Position numbers and translations under genes: made by a program
Shown here: positions 14,469 to 22,531 of the stretch, piece by piece
How positions within the stretch are numbered: the first letter of the stretch is position 1
How the letters are laid out: every line of letters begins with the position of its first letter
NCBI GenBank assembly: GCA_902494515.1
Contig: CABUTS010000040.1
Coordinates: 1-24,997 of the forward strand
Source: an uncultured Muribaculaceae bacterium
GTDB lineage: Bacteria > Bacteroidota > Bacteroidia > Bacteroidales > Muribaculaceae
Direction: 5' to 3'
Length of the DNA: 24,997 nucleotides
The notes under the pieces: generated by a model
Seen by the model: only the letters and a program-made list of their open reading frames with translations
Told to the model about the DNA's origin: nothing
Databases searched by the model: none

Positions 14469-16607
14469 ATGAAAAAACTCCTTACCGCAATCATTGTCAG
14501 TTGTTCTTTTTTGACCTCCATGGCACAGAATGTTCCCGGCGCAGTTTTCGCCGACCAATTCCAGACCGAGCATAACACCGCTCCTTTCTCCAAAATCCAC
14601 AATTCCGACTACGAACCGGCCATCGACGCCGGCATCGAAAAGGCCCGCGCCGAAATCGACGCCATCGCCCACAACCCCGAGGCTCCGACTTTCGAGAACA
14701 CCATCGCTGCTCTCGACCGCGCCGGCGCCGACCTCAACCGCGTGCTGAACGTTTTCTTCCCCATCCTCTCGGCCAATGCCGACGACGAGCTGATGGAGAT
14801 TTCGATGCGCGTGTCGCCCAAGCTCTCCGACTATTCCACCTCCATTGTGCTCAATGAGGACCTCTGGAAGCGCATCAAGACCATCTACGACAACCGCGCC
14901 TCCCTGACTCTCACCCCCGAGCAGCAGATGCTCCTGCAGAACACCTACGATTCCTTCGCCCTCTCCGGCGCCGACCTCCAGGGTGAGGACCGCGAGAAGT
15001 TCCGCCAGATTTCCTCCGAGCTTTCGGAGCTGACCACCGTGTTCGGTCAGAACGTGCTCAAGGAGCTGAACACCTACGAAATCTGGCTGACCGCCGATGA
15101 TCTCGCCGGTCTCCCCAAAGGGATTGTCGACGAAGCCGCCCAGCTCGCCGAAGCCAAAGGCCGCAAGGGTGAGTTCCTGTTCACCCTCGCCCAGCCCACC
15201 TACATGGCGTTCATGAAATACTCCGAGCGCCCCGACCTCCGCGAGAAGTTCTACCGTCTCTACACCGGCCGCAACACCAAGGGTGAATACAACAACCTCC
15301 CCGTGCTGACCAAGATTGCCTCCCTGCGTCTGCAGCTCGCCAACCTCTTAGGCAGCAAGACCTACGCCGAGCACTCGCTGAAGCGCACCATGGCCCGCAA
15401 CCCCGAGAATGTCTACAAGCTCCTCGACCAGCTCCGCGACGCCTACAAGCCCGCTCTGCAGAAGGAGATGGCCGACCTCACCGAGTTCGCCTCCAAACTC
15501 GAGGGCAAGCCCGTGGAAATCAACGCCTGGGACTACAGCTACTATGCCAACAAGCTGAAAAACGAACGTTACAGCTACGATGAGGAGCAGCTCCGCCCCT
15601 ACTTCGAGCTCGACAATGTCATCAAGGGTGTCTTCGGTCTGGCTACCAAGCTCTACGGCCTGCAGTTCGTGCCCAACGCCAAGATTGAGCCTTACCACCC
15701 CGACGTGAAGGTTTACGATGTACTCGACGCCAAGGGTAAGTATATCGGTGTGCTCTACACAGACTTCTTCCCCCGCGAGACCAAGCGTCCGGGCGCATGG
15801 ATGACCGGTTTCTCCGAGCAGTTCGTCGACGCCGAAGGGGTTGACCACCGTCCTCTGGTGTCCATCGTGATGAACTTCACCAAACCCACCGCCGACAAGC
15901 CCTCGCTCCTCACCCCCTACGAGGTCGAGACATTCCTCCACGAATTCGGCCACGCCCTCCACGGCCTGCTCACCCGATGCAACTACGTAGGTCTGTCAGG
16001 CACCAACGTTTACCGCGACTTCGTGGAACTCCCCTCGCAGTTCAACGAGAACTACCTGACCGAGAAAGAATTCCTCGACTCCTTCGCCAAGAACTACATC
16101 ACCGGCGAACCGATTCCGCAGAATCTGGTCGACAAAATCGTGGAATCCTCGCAGTTCGGCGCCGCTTACTCCTGCATGCGCCAGCTCTCCTTCGGCTATG
16201 TCGACATGGCATGGCATTCGCTGACCGACACCACCGCCGTCGCCGACCCTGTAGCCTTCGAGCGCGCAGCCATGGAGCAGGTCCGCATCTTCCCGAATGT
16301 CGACGGTTCAGCCACCTCGCCGCAGTTCAGCCACATCTTCTCGGGCGGCTACGCAGCCGGCTATTACTCCTATAAATGGGCCGAGGTTCTCGACGCCGAC
16401 GCCTTCGCCAAGTTCAAGGAGAACGGCATCTTCGATCCGGCTACCGCCGATTCCTTCCGCCACAACATCCTCGAGAAGGGTGGCACCGAAGCTCCCGACG
16501 TGATTTACAAGCGCTTCCGCGGCCAGGATCCCACCATCGACGCTCTCCTCATCCGCGACGGCATAGTAAAGCCCGACGCCCCCTCCACCCTCATCAAGAA
16601 AGACTGA
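14469..16607 (+). CDS. dcp: Exported M3 family metallopeptidase (peptidyl-dipeptidase Dcp type)
   Basis: A 712-aa zinc peptidase. Residues 1-19 are a signal peptide (MKKLLTAIIVSCSFLTSMAQ), so the enzyme acts in the periplasm. The catalytic motif is HEFGHALH, with His491, Glu492 and His495, and the third zinc ligand is probably Glu520 in YRDFVELPSQ. The C-terminal region (FSHIFSGGYAAGYYSYKWAEVLDADAF) carries the substrate-binding Gly/Tyr residues of M3 enzymes. E. coli Dcp (about 680 aa) is similar in size and removes C-terminal dipeptides. The gene has its own promoter and a strong terminator, so it is a single unit for periplasmic peptide degradation. Oligopeptidase-type specificity is an alternative. 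Confidence 0.9.
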   Translation: MKKLLTAIIVSCSFLTSMAQNVPGAVFADQFQTEHNTAPFSKIHNSDYEPAIDAGIEKARAEIDAIAHNPEAPTFENTIAALDRAGADLNRVLNVFFPILSANADDELMEISMRVSPKLSDYSTSIVLNEDLWKRIKTIYDNRASLTLTPEQQMLLQNTYDSFALSGADLQGEDREKFRQISSELSELTTVFGQNVLKELNTYEIWLTADDLAGLPKGIVDEAAQLAEAKGRKGEFLFTLAQPTYMAFMKYSERPDLREKFYRLYTGRNTKGEYNNLPVLTKIASLRLQLANLLGSKTYAEHSLKRTMARNPENVYKLLDQLRDAYKPALQKEMADLTEFASKLEGKPVEINAWDYSYYANKLKNERYSYDEEQLRPYFELDNVIKGVFGLATKLYGLQFVPNAKIEPYHPDVKVYDVLDAKGKYIGVLYTDFFPRETKRPGAWMTGFSEQFVDAEGVDHRPLVSIVMNFTKPTADKPSLLTPYEVETFLHEFGHALHGLLTRCNYVGLSGTNVYRDFVELPSQFNENYLTEKEFLDSFAKNYITGEPIPQNLVDKIVESSQFGAAYSCMRQLSFGYVDMAWHSLTDTTAVADPVAFERAAMEQVRIFPNVDGSATSPQFSHIFSGGYAAGYYSYKWAEVLDADAFAKFKENGIFDPATADSFRHNILEKGGTEAPDVIYKRFRGQDPTIDALLIRDGIVKPDAPSTLIKKD

Positions 16608-16628
16608 TACGTCACCCTCCCCTATACG

Positions 16629-16667
16629 CGCGCGTTCCTGTCAAAACCCGACAGGAGCGCGCGTTTT
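16629..16667 (+). terminator. Strong terminator after the M3 peptidase gene
   Basis: A 14-bp stem (16629-16642 with 16650-16663, CGCGCGTTCCTGTC against GACAGGAGCGCGCG, one G-T pair) with a 7-base loop, followed by TTTT. Confidence 0.9.
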
Positions 16668-16754
16668 GTATGAACGGGCGCGTTTTGTATGAAAGCTCAC
16701 TTTTTGCTTTGAAGAGCGCTTTATACGAAAGCAAAAGCTCGTGTTTTGTATAAA
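16659..16754. repeat. Direct repeats GCGCGTTTTGTATGAA between the M3 peptidase and spt
   Basis: Exact copies at 16659-16674 and 16678-16693 (19-bp period), and a degenerate one at 16741-16754 (GTGTTTTGTATAAA). The first overlaps the right arm of the terminator. Between the second and third copies is an imperfect inverted repeat (GCTTT...AAAGC). No gene is supported in 16608-17013. Confidence 0.65.
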
Positions 16755-16822
16755 AAATGCGCAAAAACACTAAAAGTGTGAAATTTCATAGAATTTTGTA
16801 CAGATTTTTCAAGAAAAATTGC

Positions 16823-16830
16823 TAACTTTG
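16823..16830 (+). promoter_or_regulatory. -7 element for the serine palmitoyltransferase gene
   Basis: TAACTTTG matches the -7 consensus. The nearest upstream TTTG (16795-16798) is 24 bp away, longer than usual. It implies a leader of about 175 bases (16838-17013), which contains no convincing gene and two copies of TCCAGTTT. Confidence 0.6.
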
Positions 16831-17013
16831 TCGGCTGAAACAACCGCATCATGTCTTGGCAGTCAAAACACTGCATTGCTTCGCGGCTATCATCTTTATT
16901 AAATCTATATAGTCGGCAAATTTCCCTCTCCAGTTTCGCCGCCAATCAGTCCCGGAAACCCTTGCATTTCCGCTGTCCAGTTTACCCGAGGAAAAAGAAA
17001 CTAATTACAAGCT

Positions 17014-18204
17014 ATGAAGTTACTTCAAGCAAAACTCGCCCAATACACAGCTCCCCAGGAGGCCAAAGCCGCCGGAGTTTACCCCTATTTCCGCGCCATT
17101 GAGAGCGAACAGGAACCCGAAGTAATCATCAACGGACGCAAGGTCCTCATGTTCGGTTCCAACTGTTATTCCGGCCTCGTCAGCGACCCCCGTATCAAGG
17201 AAGCCGCCATCGAAGCTATCAAGAAATACGGCACCGGCTGCGCCGGCTCTCCCTTCCTCAACGGCACCCTCGACCTCCACAAGCAGCTCGAGCGCCGCAT
17301 CGCCGAATACATCGGCAAGGAAGATGTAATGATCTACTCCACCGGTTTCGAAGTTAACCTCGGGGTAGTTTCCTGCCTCACCGGCCGCGAAGACTACGTC
17401 ATCTACGACGAGCAGGACCACGCCTCCATCATCGAAGGCCGCCGCCTGAGCTTCTCTACCTGCCTCAAATACAAGCACAACGACATGGAGTCCCTCGAGA
17501 AGCAGCTCCAGCGCTGCGACCCCGACAAGGTGAAACTCATCGTAACCGATGGTGTGTTCTCCATGGAAGGCGACGTCGCAAACCTCCCCGAAATCGTACG
17601 TCTCGCCAAGAAATACAACGCCTCCGTAATGGTCGACGAAGCCCACGGCATCGGCGTATTCGGCAAGGGCGGACGCGGCGTCTGCGACCACTTCGGCCTC
17701 ACCGACGACGTTGACCTCGTGATGGGTACCTTCTCGAAGTCCTTCGCCTCGCTCGGCGGTTTCATCGCCACCGACAAGGAGATCACCAACTTCCTCCGCC
17801 ACCACTCCCGCTCATACATCTTCACCGCTTCGATTACCCCCGCCTCCACCGCCGCCGCCCTCAAGGCAATCGACATCATGGAGCAGGAACCCGAACGTCA
17901 GGAGAACCTCTGGAAGCTCACCGACTTCGCCCTCGAAGGCTTCCGCCAGATGGGCTGCGAAATCGGCCACACCTCCACCCCCATCATCCCGCTGTTCATC
18001 CGCGATGACTTCAAGACCTTCAAGGTAACCCGCGAGCTCTTCGACGAAGGCCTCTTCGTGAACCCCGTGGTCACCCCCGCCGTTGCTCCGCAGGACACCC
18101 TCATCCGCTTCTCGCTGATGGCCACCCACACCAAAGACCAGGTTGAATACGCCCTCGAGAAAATCGAGAAAGTATTCCGCAACAACGGCATCCTCCACAA
18201 CTAA
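17014..18204 (+). CDS. spt: Serine palmitoyltransferase (alpha-oxoamine synthase)
   Basis: A 396-aa PLP enzyme that condenses L-serine with a long-chain acyl thioester to 3-ketosphinganine, the first step of sphingolipid synthesis. The PLP lysine is Lys242 in GTFSKSFASLGGF; DEAHGIGVFG (Asp208, His211) binds the cofactor; NCYSGLVSDPRIKEA and GTGCAGSPFLNGTLDLH are in the usual N-terminal places. It lacks the N-terminal membrane helix of eukaryotic SPT, so it is soluble. Close relatives include KBL and BioF, but the sequence reads like the Bacteroides enzyme. Later sphingolipid genes are not adjacent, as in Bacteroides. It stands alone, ended by the repeat element downstream. Confidence 0.85.
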   Translation: MKLLQAKLAQYTAPQEAKAAGVYPYFRAIESEQEPEVIINGRKVLMFGSNCYSGLVSDPRIKEAAIEAIKKYGTGCAGSPFLNGTLDLHKQLERRIAEYIGKEDVMIYSTGFEVNLGVVSCLTGREDYVIYDEQDHASIIEGRRLSFSTCLKYKHNDMESLEKQLQRCDPDKVKLIVTDGVFSMEGDVANLPEIVRLAKKYNASVMVDEAHGIGVFGKGGRGVCDHFGLTDDVDLVMGTFSKSFASLGGFIATDKEITNFLRHHSRSYIFTASITPASTAAALKAIDIMEQEPERQENLWKLTDFALEGFRQMGCEIGHTSTPIIPLFIRDDFKTFKVTRELFDEGLFVNPVVTPAVAPQDTLIRFSLMATHTKDQVEYALEKIEKVFRNNGILHN

Positions 18205-18212
18205 TCCCCCCT

Positions 18213-18248
18213 GCAACCCTGCAGCCCCCCGCCCCGCAACCCTGCAGC
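18213..18248. repeat. 13-bp direct repeat in C-rich DNA after spt
   Basis: GCAACCCTGCAGC occurs twice (18213-18225 and 18236-18248). Composition and the CCCTGCA core resemble the tandem repeat after tetR, and in both places a double-palindrome element follows within 250 bases. Confidence 0.55.
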
Positions 18249-18264
18249 GACTTATGCTATTTAG

Positions 18265-18311
18265 CAAAAGCCGCGGGCTTTTGCAACTGTGGTGAAAGCC
18301 TGCGGCTTTCA
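18265..18311. repeat. Dispersed double-palindrome element, copy 3
   Basis: Same layout as the copies at 13-59 and 1555-1601, with spacer CAACTGTGG. The second hairpin has AAAG/CTTT closing pairs in place of AAAA/TTTT, both sides changed together, and the first has a G for A in its loop region. It lies downstream of spt and could terminate its transcript. Confidence 0.85.
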
Positions 18312-18349
18312 CCGTTCCCCCCTCGAATTCAGAAATATCCGCTCCAATC

Positions 18350-18381
18350 TTGCGATATTTCCAAATTATTTGTTAACTTTG
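18350..18381 (+). promoter_or_regulatory. Bacteroidetes-type promoter for tRNA-Leu
   Basis: TTG at 18350-18352 and TAACTTTG at 18374-18381, 21 bp apart. Transcription should start about 35 bases before the tRNA. Confidence 0.75.
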
Positions 18382-18421
18382 CCAGCGGAATGCCATATCA
18401 GGCACGATTCCGGCAAAGTAC

Positions 18422-18502
18422 GCGCAAGTGGCGTAATGGTAGCCGCGCCAGACTTAGGATCTGGTGACTTCGGTCGTGGGGGTTCGAGTCCCCCCCTGCG
18501 CA
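18422..18502 (+). tRNA. tRNA-Leu (anticodon UAG)
   Basis: A class II tRNA. The acceptor stem is GCGCAAG/CCTGCGC with one A-C mismatch at the sixth pair. The D arm is GCG/CGC with loop TAATGGTAGC. The anticodon stem CCAGA/TCTGG encloses CTTAGGA, anticodon TAG. A long variable arm folds as GAC-TTCG-GTC, and the T arm is GGGGG-TTCGAGT-CCCCC. The discriminator is A, as expected for tRNA-Leu. CCA is not encoded. Confidence 0.95.
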
Positions 18503-18519
18503 CTTCATTATCACATCCG

Positions 18520-18556
18520 GAACGCGCCCGCCTCCCACGAGGTGGCGCGTTCTTTT
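18520..18556 (+). terminator. Terminator after tRNA-Leu
   Basis: GAACGCGCC (18520-18528) pairs perfectly with GGCGCGTTC (18544-18552), with an inner CCTC/GAGG pairing, followed by TTTT. It should separate the tRNA transcript from nfnA. Confidence 0.85.
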
Positions 18557-18591
18557 GCTTAAATCACAGCATCTGCTTAAATCACAGCATC
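18556..18591 (+). repeat. Perfect 18-bp tandem duplication directly before nfnA
   Basis: TGCTTAAATCACAGCATC occurs twice without a gap, and the second copy ends at the base before the nfnA ATG. It makes up the whole spacing between the tRNA terminator and the start codon. Confidence 0.9.
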
Positions 18592-19371
18592 ATGAACAAA
18601 ATCCTGGAAAAAGAATATTTTTCTGAAAAAGTGGTGCGCCTGCTCGTCGAGGCTCCCATGATAGCCAAGGCCCGCAAACCCGGCCATTTCGTAATCGTGA
18701 TTCCCGACGAGAAAGGGGAACGAATCCCCCTGACCATCGCGGACGCCGATGAAAAACGCGGCACAATCACCCTCGTGGTCCAGGCAGTCGGTGACTCCAC
18801 CCGCCAGATCTGCGACAAAGAACCCGGCGAATACCTCCACGACGTTGTCGGTCCCCTCGGCCGCGCCACGCAGATCGCCAACTACGGCACCGTCGTATGC
18901 TGCGGCGGTGGCGTCGGCGTTGCCCCCCTCCTCCCCATCCTCCGGGCAATGAAAGCCGCCGGCAACCGCGTAATCTCCATCCTCGCCGCCCGCACCAAAG
19001 ACCTCATCATCCTCGAAAAACAGGTCCGCGAATCCTCCGACGAAGTAATCATCATGACCGACGACGGCTCATACGGCCAGAAAGGCCTCGTGACCAACGG
19101 CCTCGAAGAAGTAATCCAGCGCGAGCACGTCGATCTGGTCTGCACCATCGGCCCGGCCATCATGATGAAATTCGTCAGCCTCCTCACCAAGAAATACGAA
19201 ATCCCGACCATCTGCTCGCTAAACACCATCATGGTTGACGGCACCGGCATGTGCGGCGCCTGCCGCGTAACCGTCGGCGGCAAAATGCGCTTCGTCTGCG
19301 TCGACGGCCCCGAATTCGACGCCCATCAGGTCGACTTCGACGAAATGCTCATGCGCCTCCGCTCCTACTGA
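18592..19371 (+). CDS. nfnA: NfnA-type FAD/NAD-binding subunit (sulfide dehydrogenase/NADH-dependent ferredoxin:NADP oxidoreductase, small subunit)
   Basis: A 259-aa flavoprotein of the ferredoxin-NADP reductase fold. The frame is open further upstream through the tRNA, so the ATG at 18592 was chosen. After the FAD-binding beta barrel comes VCCGGGVGVAPLLPIL (about residues 101-116) for NAD(P) binding. The C-terminal iron-sulfur site is VDGTGMCGACR...FVCVDGP (Asp216, Cys221, Cys224, Cys236), as in NfnA, which holds a [2Fe-2S] cluster with three Cys and probably an Asp. With NfnB it forms an enzyme that transfers electrons between NADH, ferredoxin and NADPH by flavin bifurcation. NfnB follows after one intervening gene. 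Confidence 0.85.
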   Translation: MNKILEKEYFSEKVVRLLVEAPMIAKARKPGHFVIVIPDEKGERIPLTIADADEKRGTITLVVQAVGDSTRQICDKEPGEYLHDVVGPLGRATQIANYGTVVCCGGGVGVAPLLPILRAMKAAGNRVISILAARTKDLIILEKQVRESSDEVIIMTDDGSYGQKGLVTNGLEEVIQREHVDLVCTIGPAIMMKFVSLLTKKYEIPTICSLNTIMVDGTGMCGACRVTVGGKMRFVCVDGPEFDAHQVDFDEMLMRLRSY

Positions 19372-19389
19372 ATTTAACTGATACCCAGA

Positions 19390-20982
19390 ATGATAACCGC
19401 AAACGAGCTTTTGGTACTGCTGAAGTCCACCGAGTCGTATCACGTGGAACGGACTGTCAGCACCGACAACATGGACAAGTTCTGTGAGGCCATCTGCGCC
19501 TTTGCCAATGATATGCCCGGGTCCCGCAAAAACGGTTATCTTATTATCGGAGCCAACGACGACGGCAGCATCGCCGGAATGAAAGTGGATGACAATCTGC
19601 TGAAAAAAATATCCGGCATACGCTCCGACGGCAATATATTGCCTCTGCCTACAATGTCGGTTGAACGCTTCTCCTTCCCGGAAGGCGACCTGCTCGTAGC
19701 CGAAGTGCATCCGTCGGATTTACCACCAGTCCGTTACAGGGGGAGGGTCTTCATACGGGTAGGCCCACGCAGGGATATCGCCACCGAGGCTGAAGAAAGG
19801 ATTCTTTCGGAACGCCGCTGCTCTTACATGGCAACCTTCGATGCCACTCCTTGTTTGAACGCCAAACTTGAAGATCTGGATGTCGATTACATCAGGGAAC
19901 ACTACCTCCCGATGATATTCGACGGTGTAACTCTCGCTTCCGACGAGCGTGATATAAAGGACCAACTGGCTTCCATCCATCTATTCGACCGCGACAACAA
20001 CTGTCCGACCTATGCGGGAATAATACTTTTTGGCAGGAATCCGAAGTATTTCTTACTGGGCAACTATGTGCAGTTCGTAAGGTTCGCCGGAGCCAACAAG
20101 GGTGGGGAAATCCTCAACGAGCGCCAGTTTTCCGGACCATTCTATAAGATGCTTCCGGCGCTCGAATCCTTTGTCAGAGACGCAATAATCACGCAACGGC
20201 CTGTTCCCGCGTCTCTTTTCCGCGAGCGAACCATCTGGAATTATCCCGAAGGAGCAATCCGCGAACTGGTGATGAACGCCTGTATGCACCGCGATTATCA
20301 GTCAAACATGCCCGTCAGGCTGTATCAGTTTGATGATTACATCGAAGTAATGAATGCCGGCGGACTCTATGGCGAAGCTCGTCCGGAAAACTTCCCGCAT
20401 GTCAACGACTATCGCAACCCGCTCGTGGCCGAAACCATGAGAGTGATGAAGTATGTCAACAAGTTTAACCGAGGAATAGCGCGCGTGCAGAAGATGCTCA
20501 CCGAGAACGGAAATCCCCGGGCCAACTTCGAGGTCGACACCATCACTGCTTTCCGCGTTACTGTCCAGGCTACCCCGGAAGCTGTTATGCCCGAAGAGAA
20601 CCAGTCTCCCGAGAATACCCGTCAGGAAACAAGTCAGGACAAAAATTCAGCAAGTCAAGCATCAAATTCAGCAAGTCAAGCATCAAATTCAGCAAGTCAA
20701 GGTTCAAATTCAACAAGTCACGGCTCAAATTCAACAAGTCAGGGCTCAAATTCAATAAGTCCGAGAAGTAGTAAAATCGATGAAAAAATTGTTGAATTTT
20801 GCCGTGAGTCTCGTTCTTTAGTTGAATTAGCGTCTTACTGTGGTTATAAAGAACATCAATTTTTCAAAAAAAAATATCTGAACCGGCTATTAGGGAATAA
20901 GATACAAATGACAATACCTGACAAACCGAATAGTCGGTTTCAGAAGTATGTTATAATCGACAAAAACGAAAACAGAAAGTAA
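19390..20982 (+). CDS. AlbA_2 / Schlafen-like DNA-binding and GHKL ATPase-like protein with winged helix
   Basis: A 530-aa protein of the group often annotated as 'putative transcriptional regulator' or RecG-like helicase, though it has no helicase motifs. Residues about 10-130 form the AlbA_2 (Schlafen-type) domain: ESYHVERT, FCEAICAFAND, GYLIIGANDDGSIAGM, YRGRVFIRVGPRRDIAT. Residues about 280-370 are a HATPase_c_4 domain (GAIRELVMNACMHRDYQ, IEVMNAGGLYG). Residues 419-457 are a 7-residue repeat linker (SASQ-xSN). The last about 65 residues look like a winged-helix domain ending in a basic tail. The 3' part from about 20640 is clearly more AT-rich than the flanks. The gene sits 18 bases after nfnA and 9 before nfnB, so it interrupts that pair. 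Roles in regulation or mobile-element defence are both conceivable. Confidence 0.8.
   Translation: MITANELLVLLKSTESYHVERTVSTDNMDKFCEAICAFANDMPGSRKNGYLIIGANDDGSIAGMKVDDNLLKKISGIRSDGNILPLPTMSVERFSFPEGDLLVAEVHPSDLPPVRYRGRVFIRVGPRRDIATEAEERILSERRCSYMATFDATPCLNAKLEDLDVDYIREHYLPMIFDGVTLASDERDIKDQLASIHLFDRDNNCPTYAGIILFGRNPKYFLLGNYVQFVRFAGANKGGEILNERQFSGPFYKMLPALESFVRDAIITQRPVPASLFRERTIWNYPEGAIRELVMNACMHRDYQSNMPVRLYQFDDYIEVMNAGGLYGEARPENFPHVNDYRNPLVAETMRVMKYVNKFNRGIARVQKMLTENGNPRANFEVDTITAFRVTVQATPEAVMPEENQSPENTRQETSQDKNSASQASNSASQASNSASQGSNSTSHGSNSTSQGSNSISPRSSKIDEKIVEFCRESRSLVELASYCGYKEHQFFKKKYLNRLLGNKIQMTIPDKPNSRFQKYVIIDKNENRK
20644..20762 (+). repeat. 21-bp in-frame tandem repeat, about 5.7 copies
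   Basis: Units beginning AATTCA at 20644, 20665, 20686, 20707, 20728 and 20749 encode a 7-residue repeat (NSASQAS and variants). The first two units are identical and later ones diverge progressively. Copy number may vary between strains without breaking the frame. Confidence 0.9.
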
Positions 20983-20991
20983 AACTAAGAT

Positions 20992-22506
20992 ATGGACCAA
21001 TCAAATAACACGATATCGCCGAGGGATGCGGCGTGGCGCGAAGAGCTGCGCAAGGGTCATACGCCGAAGGAGCGCATGGCTATCCCCCGTGCAAAGATGA
21101 CAGAACTGCCTGCTGATTACCGTATTACCTGCAATGAGGAGGTCAATCAGGGGCTTTCCGAGGAGCAGGCTGTCGTTGAGGCTACCCGCTGTCTGGACTG
21201 TATTAACCCCACCTGCGTGACCGGCTGTCCGGTTAACATCAATATTCCCGGTTTCATCAAGAATATCGAGCGCAAGGAATTTCTCGACGCCGCCGCAGTG
21301 CTCAAGGAGACTTCGGCGCTCCCCGCTGTCTGCGGTCGCGTCTGCCCGCAGGAACGCCAGTGTGAATCGAAGTGCATCTACAACAAGAGTCACCGCGAAC
21401 CGGTGGCCATCGGTTATCTCGAGCGCTTCGCCGCCGACTATGCGCGAACCGCCGCGCAGCAGGACACCGCGGAACCCGTTGCTGAAACTACTGCGCACGA
21501 TCAGGCTGCCGAAGAGGCTCCCGGAATGAAAATCGCGGTGGTAGGCTCCGGACCTGCCTCGCTCTCCTTTGCCGGCGAGATGGCACGCCGAGGCTATAAA
21601 GTCCATGTTTTCGAGGCGCTCCACGAAATCGGCGGCGTGCTGAAATATGGTATTCCGGAATTCCGTCTGCCCAACGATATCGTCGACTTCGAAATCGAAG
21701 GTCTTAAGAAACAGGGCGTCGAGTTCACCGTAGACTGCGTCGTCGGCAAGACCCTCACCTACGACGACCTCATCAGCCAGGGCTTCAAGGGTGTGTTCGT
21801 GGCCTCCGGTGCAGGTCTCCCACGCTTCATGGGGGTTCCCGGGGAAAACTATATCGGCGTGATGTCGAGCAACGAATACCTCACCCGCATCAACCTCATG
21901 GGCGCCGGCCGTCCCGGCTGGTCAACCCCGGTGATCCGCGGCCACAAGGTAGCGGTAATCGGCGGCGGCAACACTGCCATGGACTCCTGCCGCACCGCCC
22001 GCCGTATGGGTGCCGAGAAGGTCTACATCGTCTACCGCCGTTCCGAGGCCGAAATGCCCGCGCGACTCGAGGAGGTGCACCACGCAAAACAGGAGGGTGT
22101 GGAATTCCTGACCCTCCACAACCCCGTGGAGTATCTCGCCGACGAGAAGGGGCGTGTCCGCGCCATGCGCCTGCAGCGCATGGCGTTAGGTGAACCCGAT
22201 GCCTCCGGGCGCCGTTCGCCCGTGCCTGTCGAAGGGGACATCGTGGAGATGGAGGTCGACGAAGTCATCGTTTCGGTCGGCGTTTCGCCCAACCCGCTGA
22301 TTCCCCAGACCATCAAAGGGCTCGACGTCACCCGCCGCGGCACCCTGGTGGTGAACGACGACACCCTCGAGACCACCAAACCGCTGCTCTTCGCCGGCGG
22401 TGACATCGTGCGCGGCGGCGCTACCGTAATCCTCGCCATGGGCGACGGCCGCCGCGCTGCCGCCGCCATGGACGCCCGTCTGCGCGAAGCCGGTCATATC
22501 AAATAA
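20992..22506 (+). CDS. nfnB: NfnB-type NADPH/FAD subunit (glutamate synthase small-chain-like)
   Basis: A 504-aa iron-sulfur flavoprotein. Two [4Fe-4S] sites lie in the N-terminal domain: Cys67, 70, 75 and 79 (CLDCINPTCVTGCP), and Cys114, 118, 124 and 128 (CGRVCPQERQCESKC). The FAD motif is VVGSGPAS (183-190) and the second nucleotide site is VIGGGNTAMDSC (about 321-332), followed by YRRSEAEMPA. GltD is the alternative, but no large glutamate synthase subunit is adjacent and the NfnA partner is. The linker at about 150-178 is Ala/Glu/Thr-rich. It lies 9 bases after the AlbA_2 gene and 25 before ilvA, so the run is one operon. Confidence 0.85.
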   Translation: MDQSNNTISPRDAAWREELRKGHTPKERMAIPRAKMTELPADYRITCNEEVNQGLSEEQAVVEATRCLDCINPTCVTGCPVNINIPGFIKNIERKEFLDAAAVLKETSALPAVCGRVCPQERQCESKCIYNKSHREPVAIGYLERFAADYARTAAQQDTAEPVAETTAHDQAAEEAPGMKIAVVGSGPASLSFAGEMARRGYKVHVFEALHEIGGVLKYGIPEFRLPNDIVDFEIEGLKKQGVEFTVDCVVGKTLTYDDLISQGFKGVFVASGAGLPRFMGVPGENYIGVMSSNEYLTRINLMGAGRPGWSTPVIRGHKVAVIGGGNTAMDSCRTARRMGAEKVYIVYRRSEAEMPARLEEVHHAKQEGVEFLTLHNPVEYLADEKGRVRAMRLQRMALGEPDASGRRSPVPVEGDIVEMEVDEVIVSVGVSPNPLIPQTIKGLDVTRRGTLVVNDDTLETTKPLLFAGGDIVRGGATVILAMGDGRRAAAAMDARLREAGHIK

Positions 22507-22531
22507 TTTCACGGATCCAACATATCATTAT

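Noticed and set aside
16721..16945. 74-codon minus-strand frame upstream of spt
   Set aside because: It covers the spt -7 element and repeats, has no domain and no promoter of its own.
18289..18591. N-terminal extension of NfnA through the tRNA gene
   Set aside because: The frame is open there, but it would translate the repeat element and the tRNA. The ATG at 18592 gives a protein of normal NfnA length.
20644..20762. 21-bp repeats as a CRISPR array
   Set aside because: Units are contiguous without spacers and in frame with a protein.
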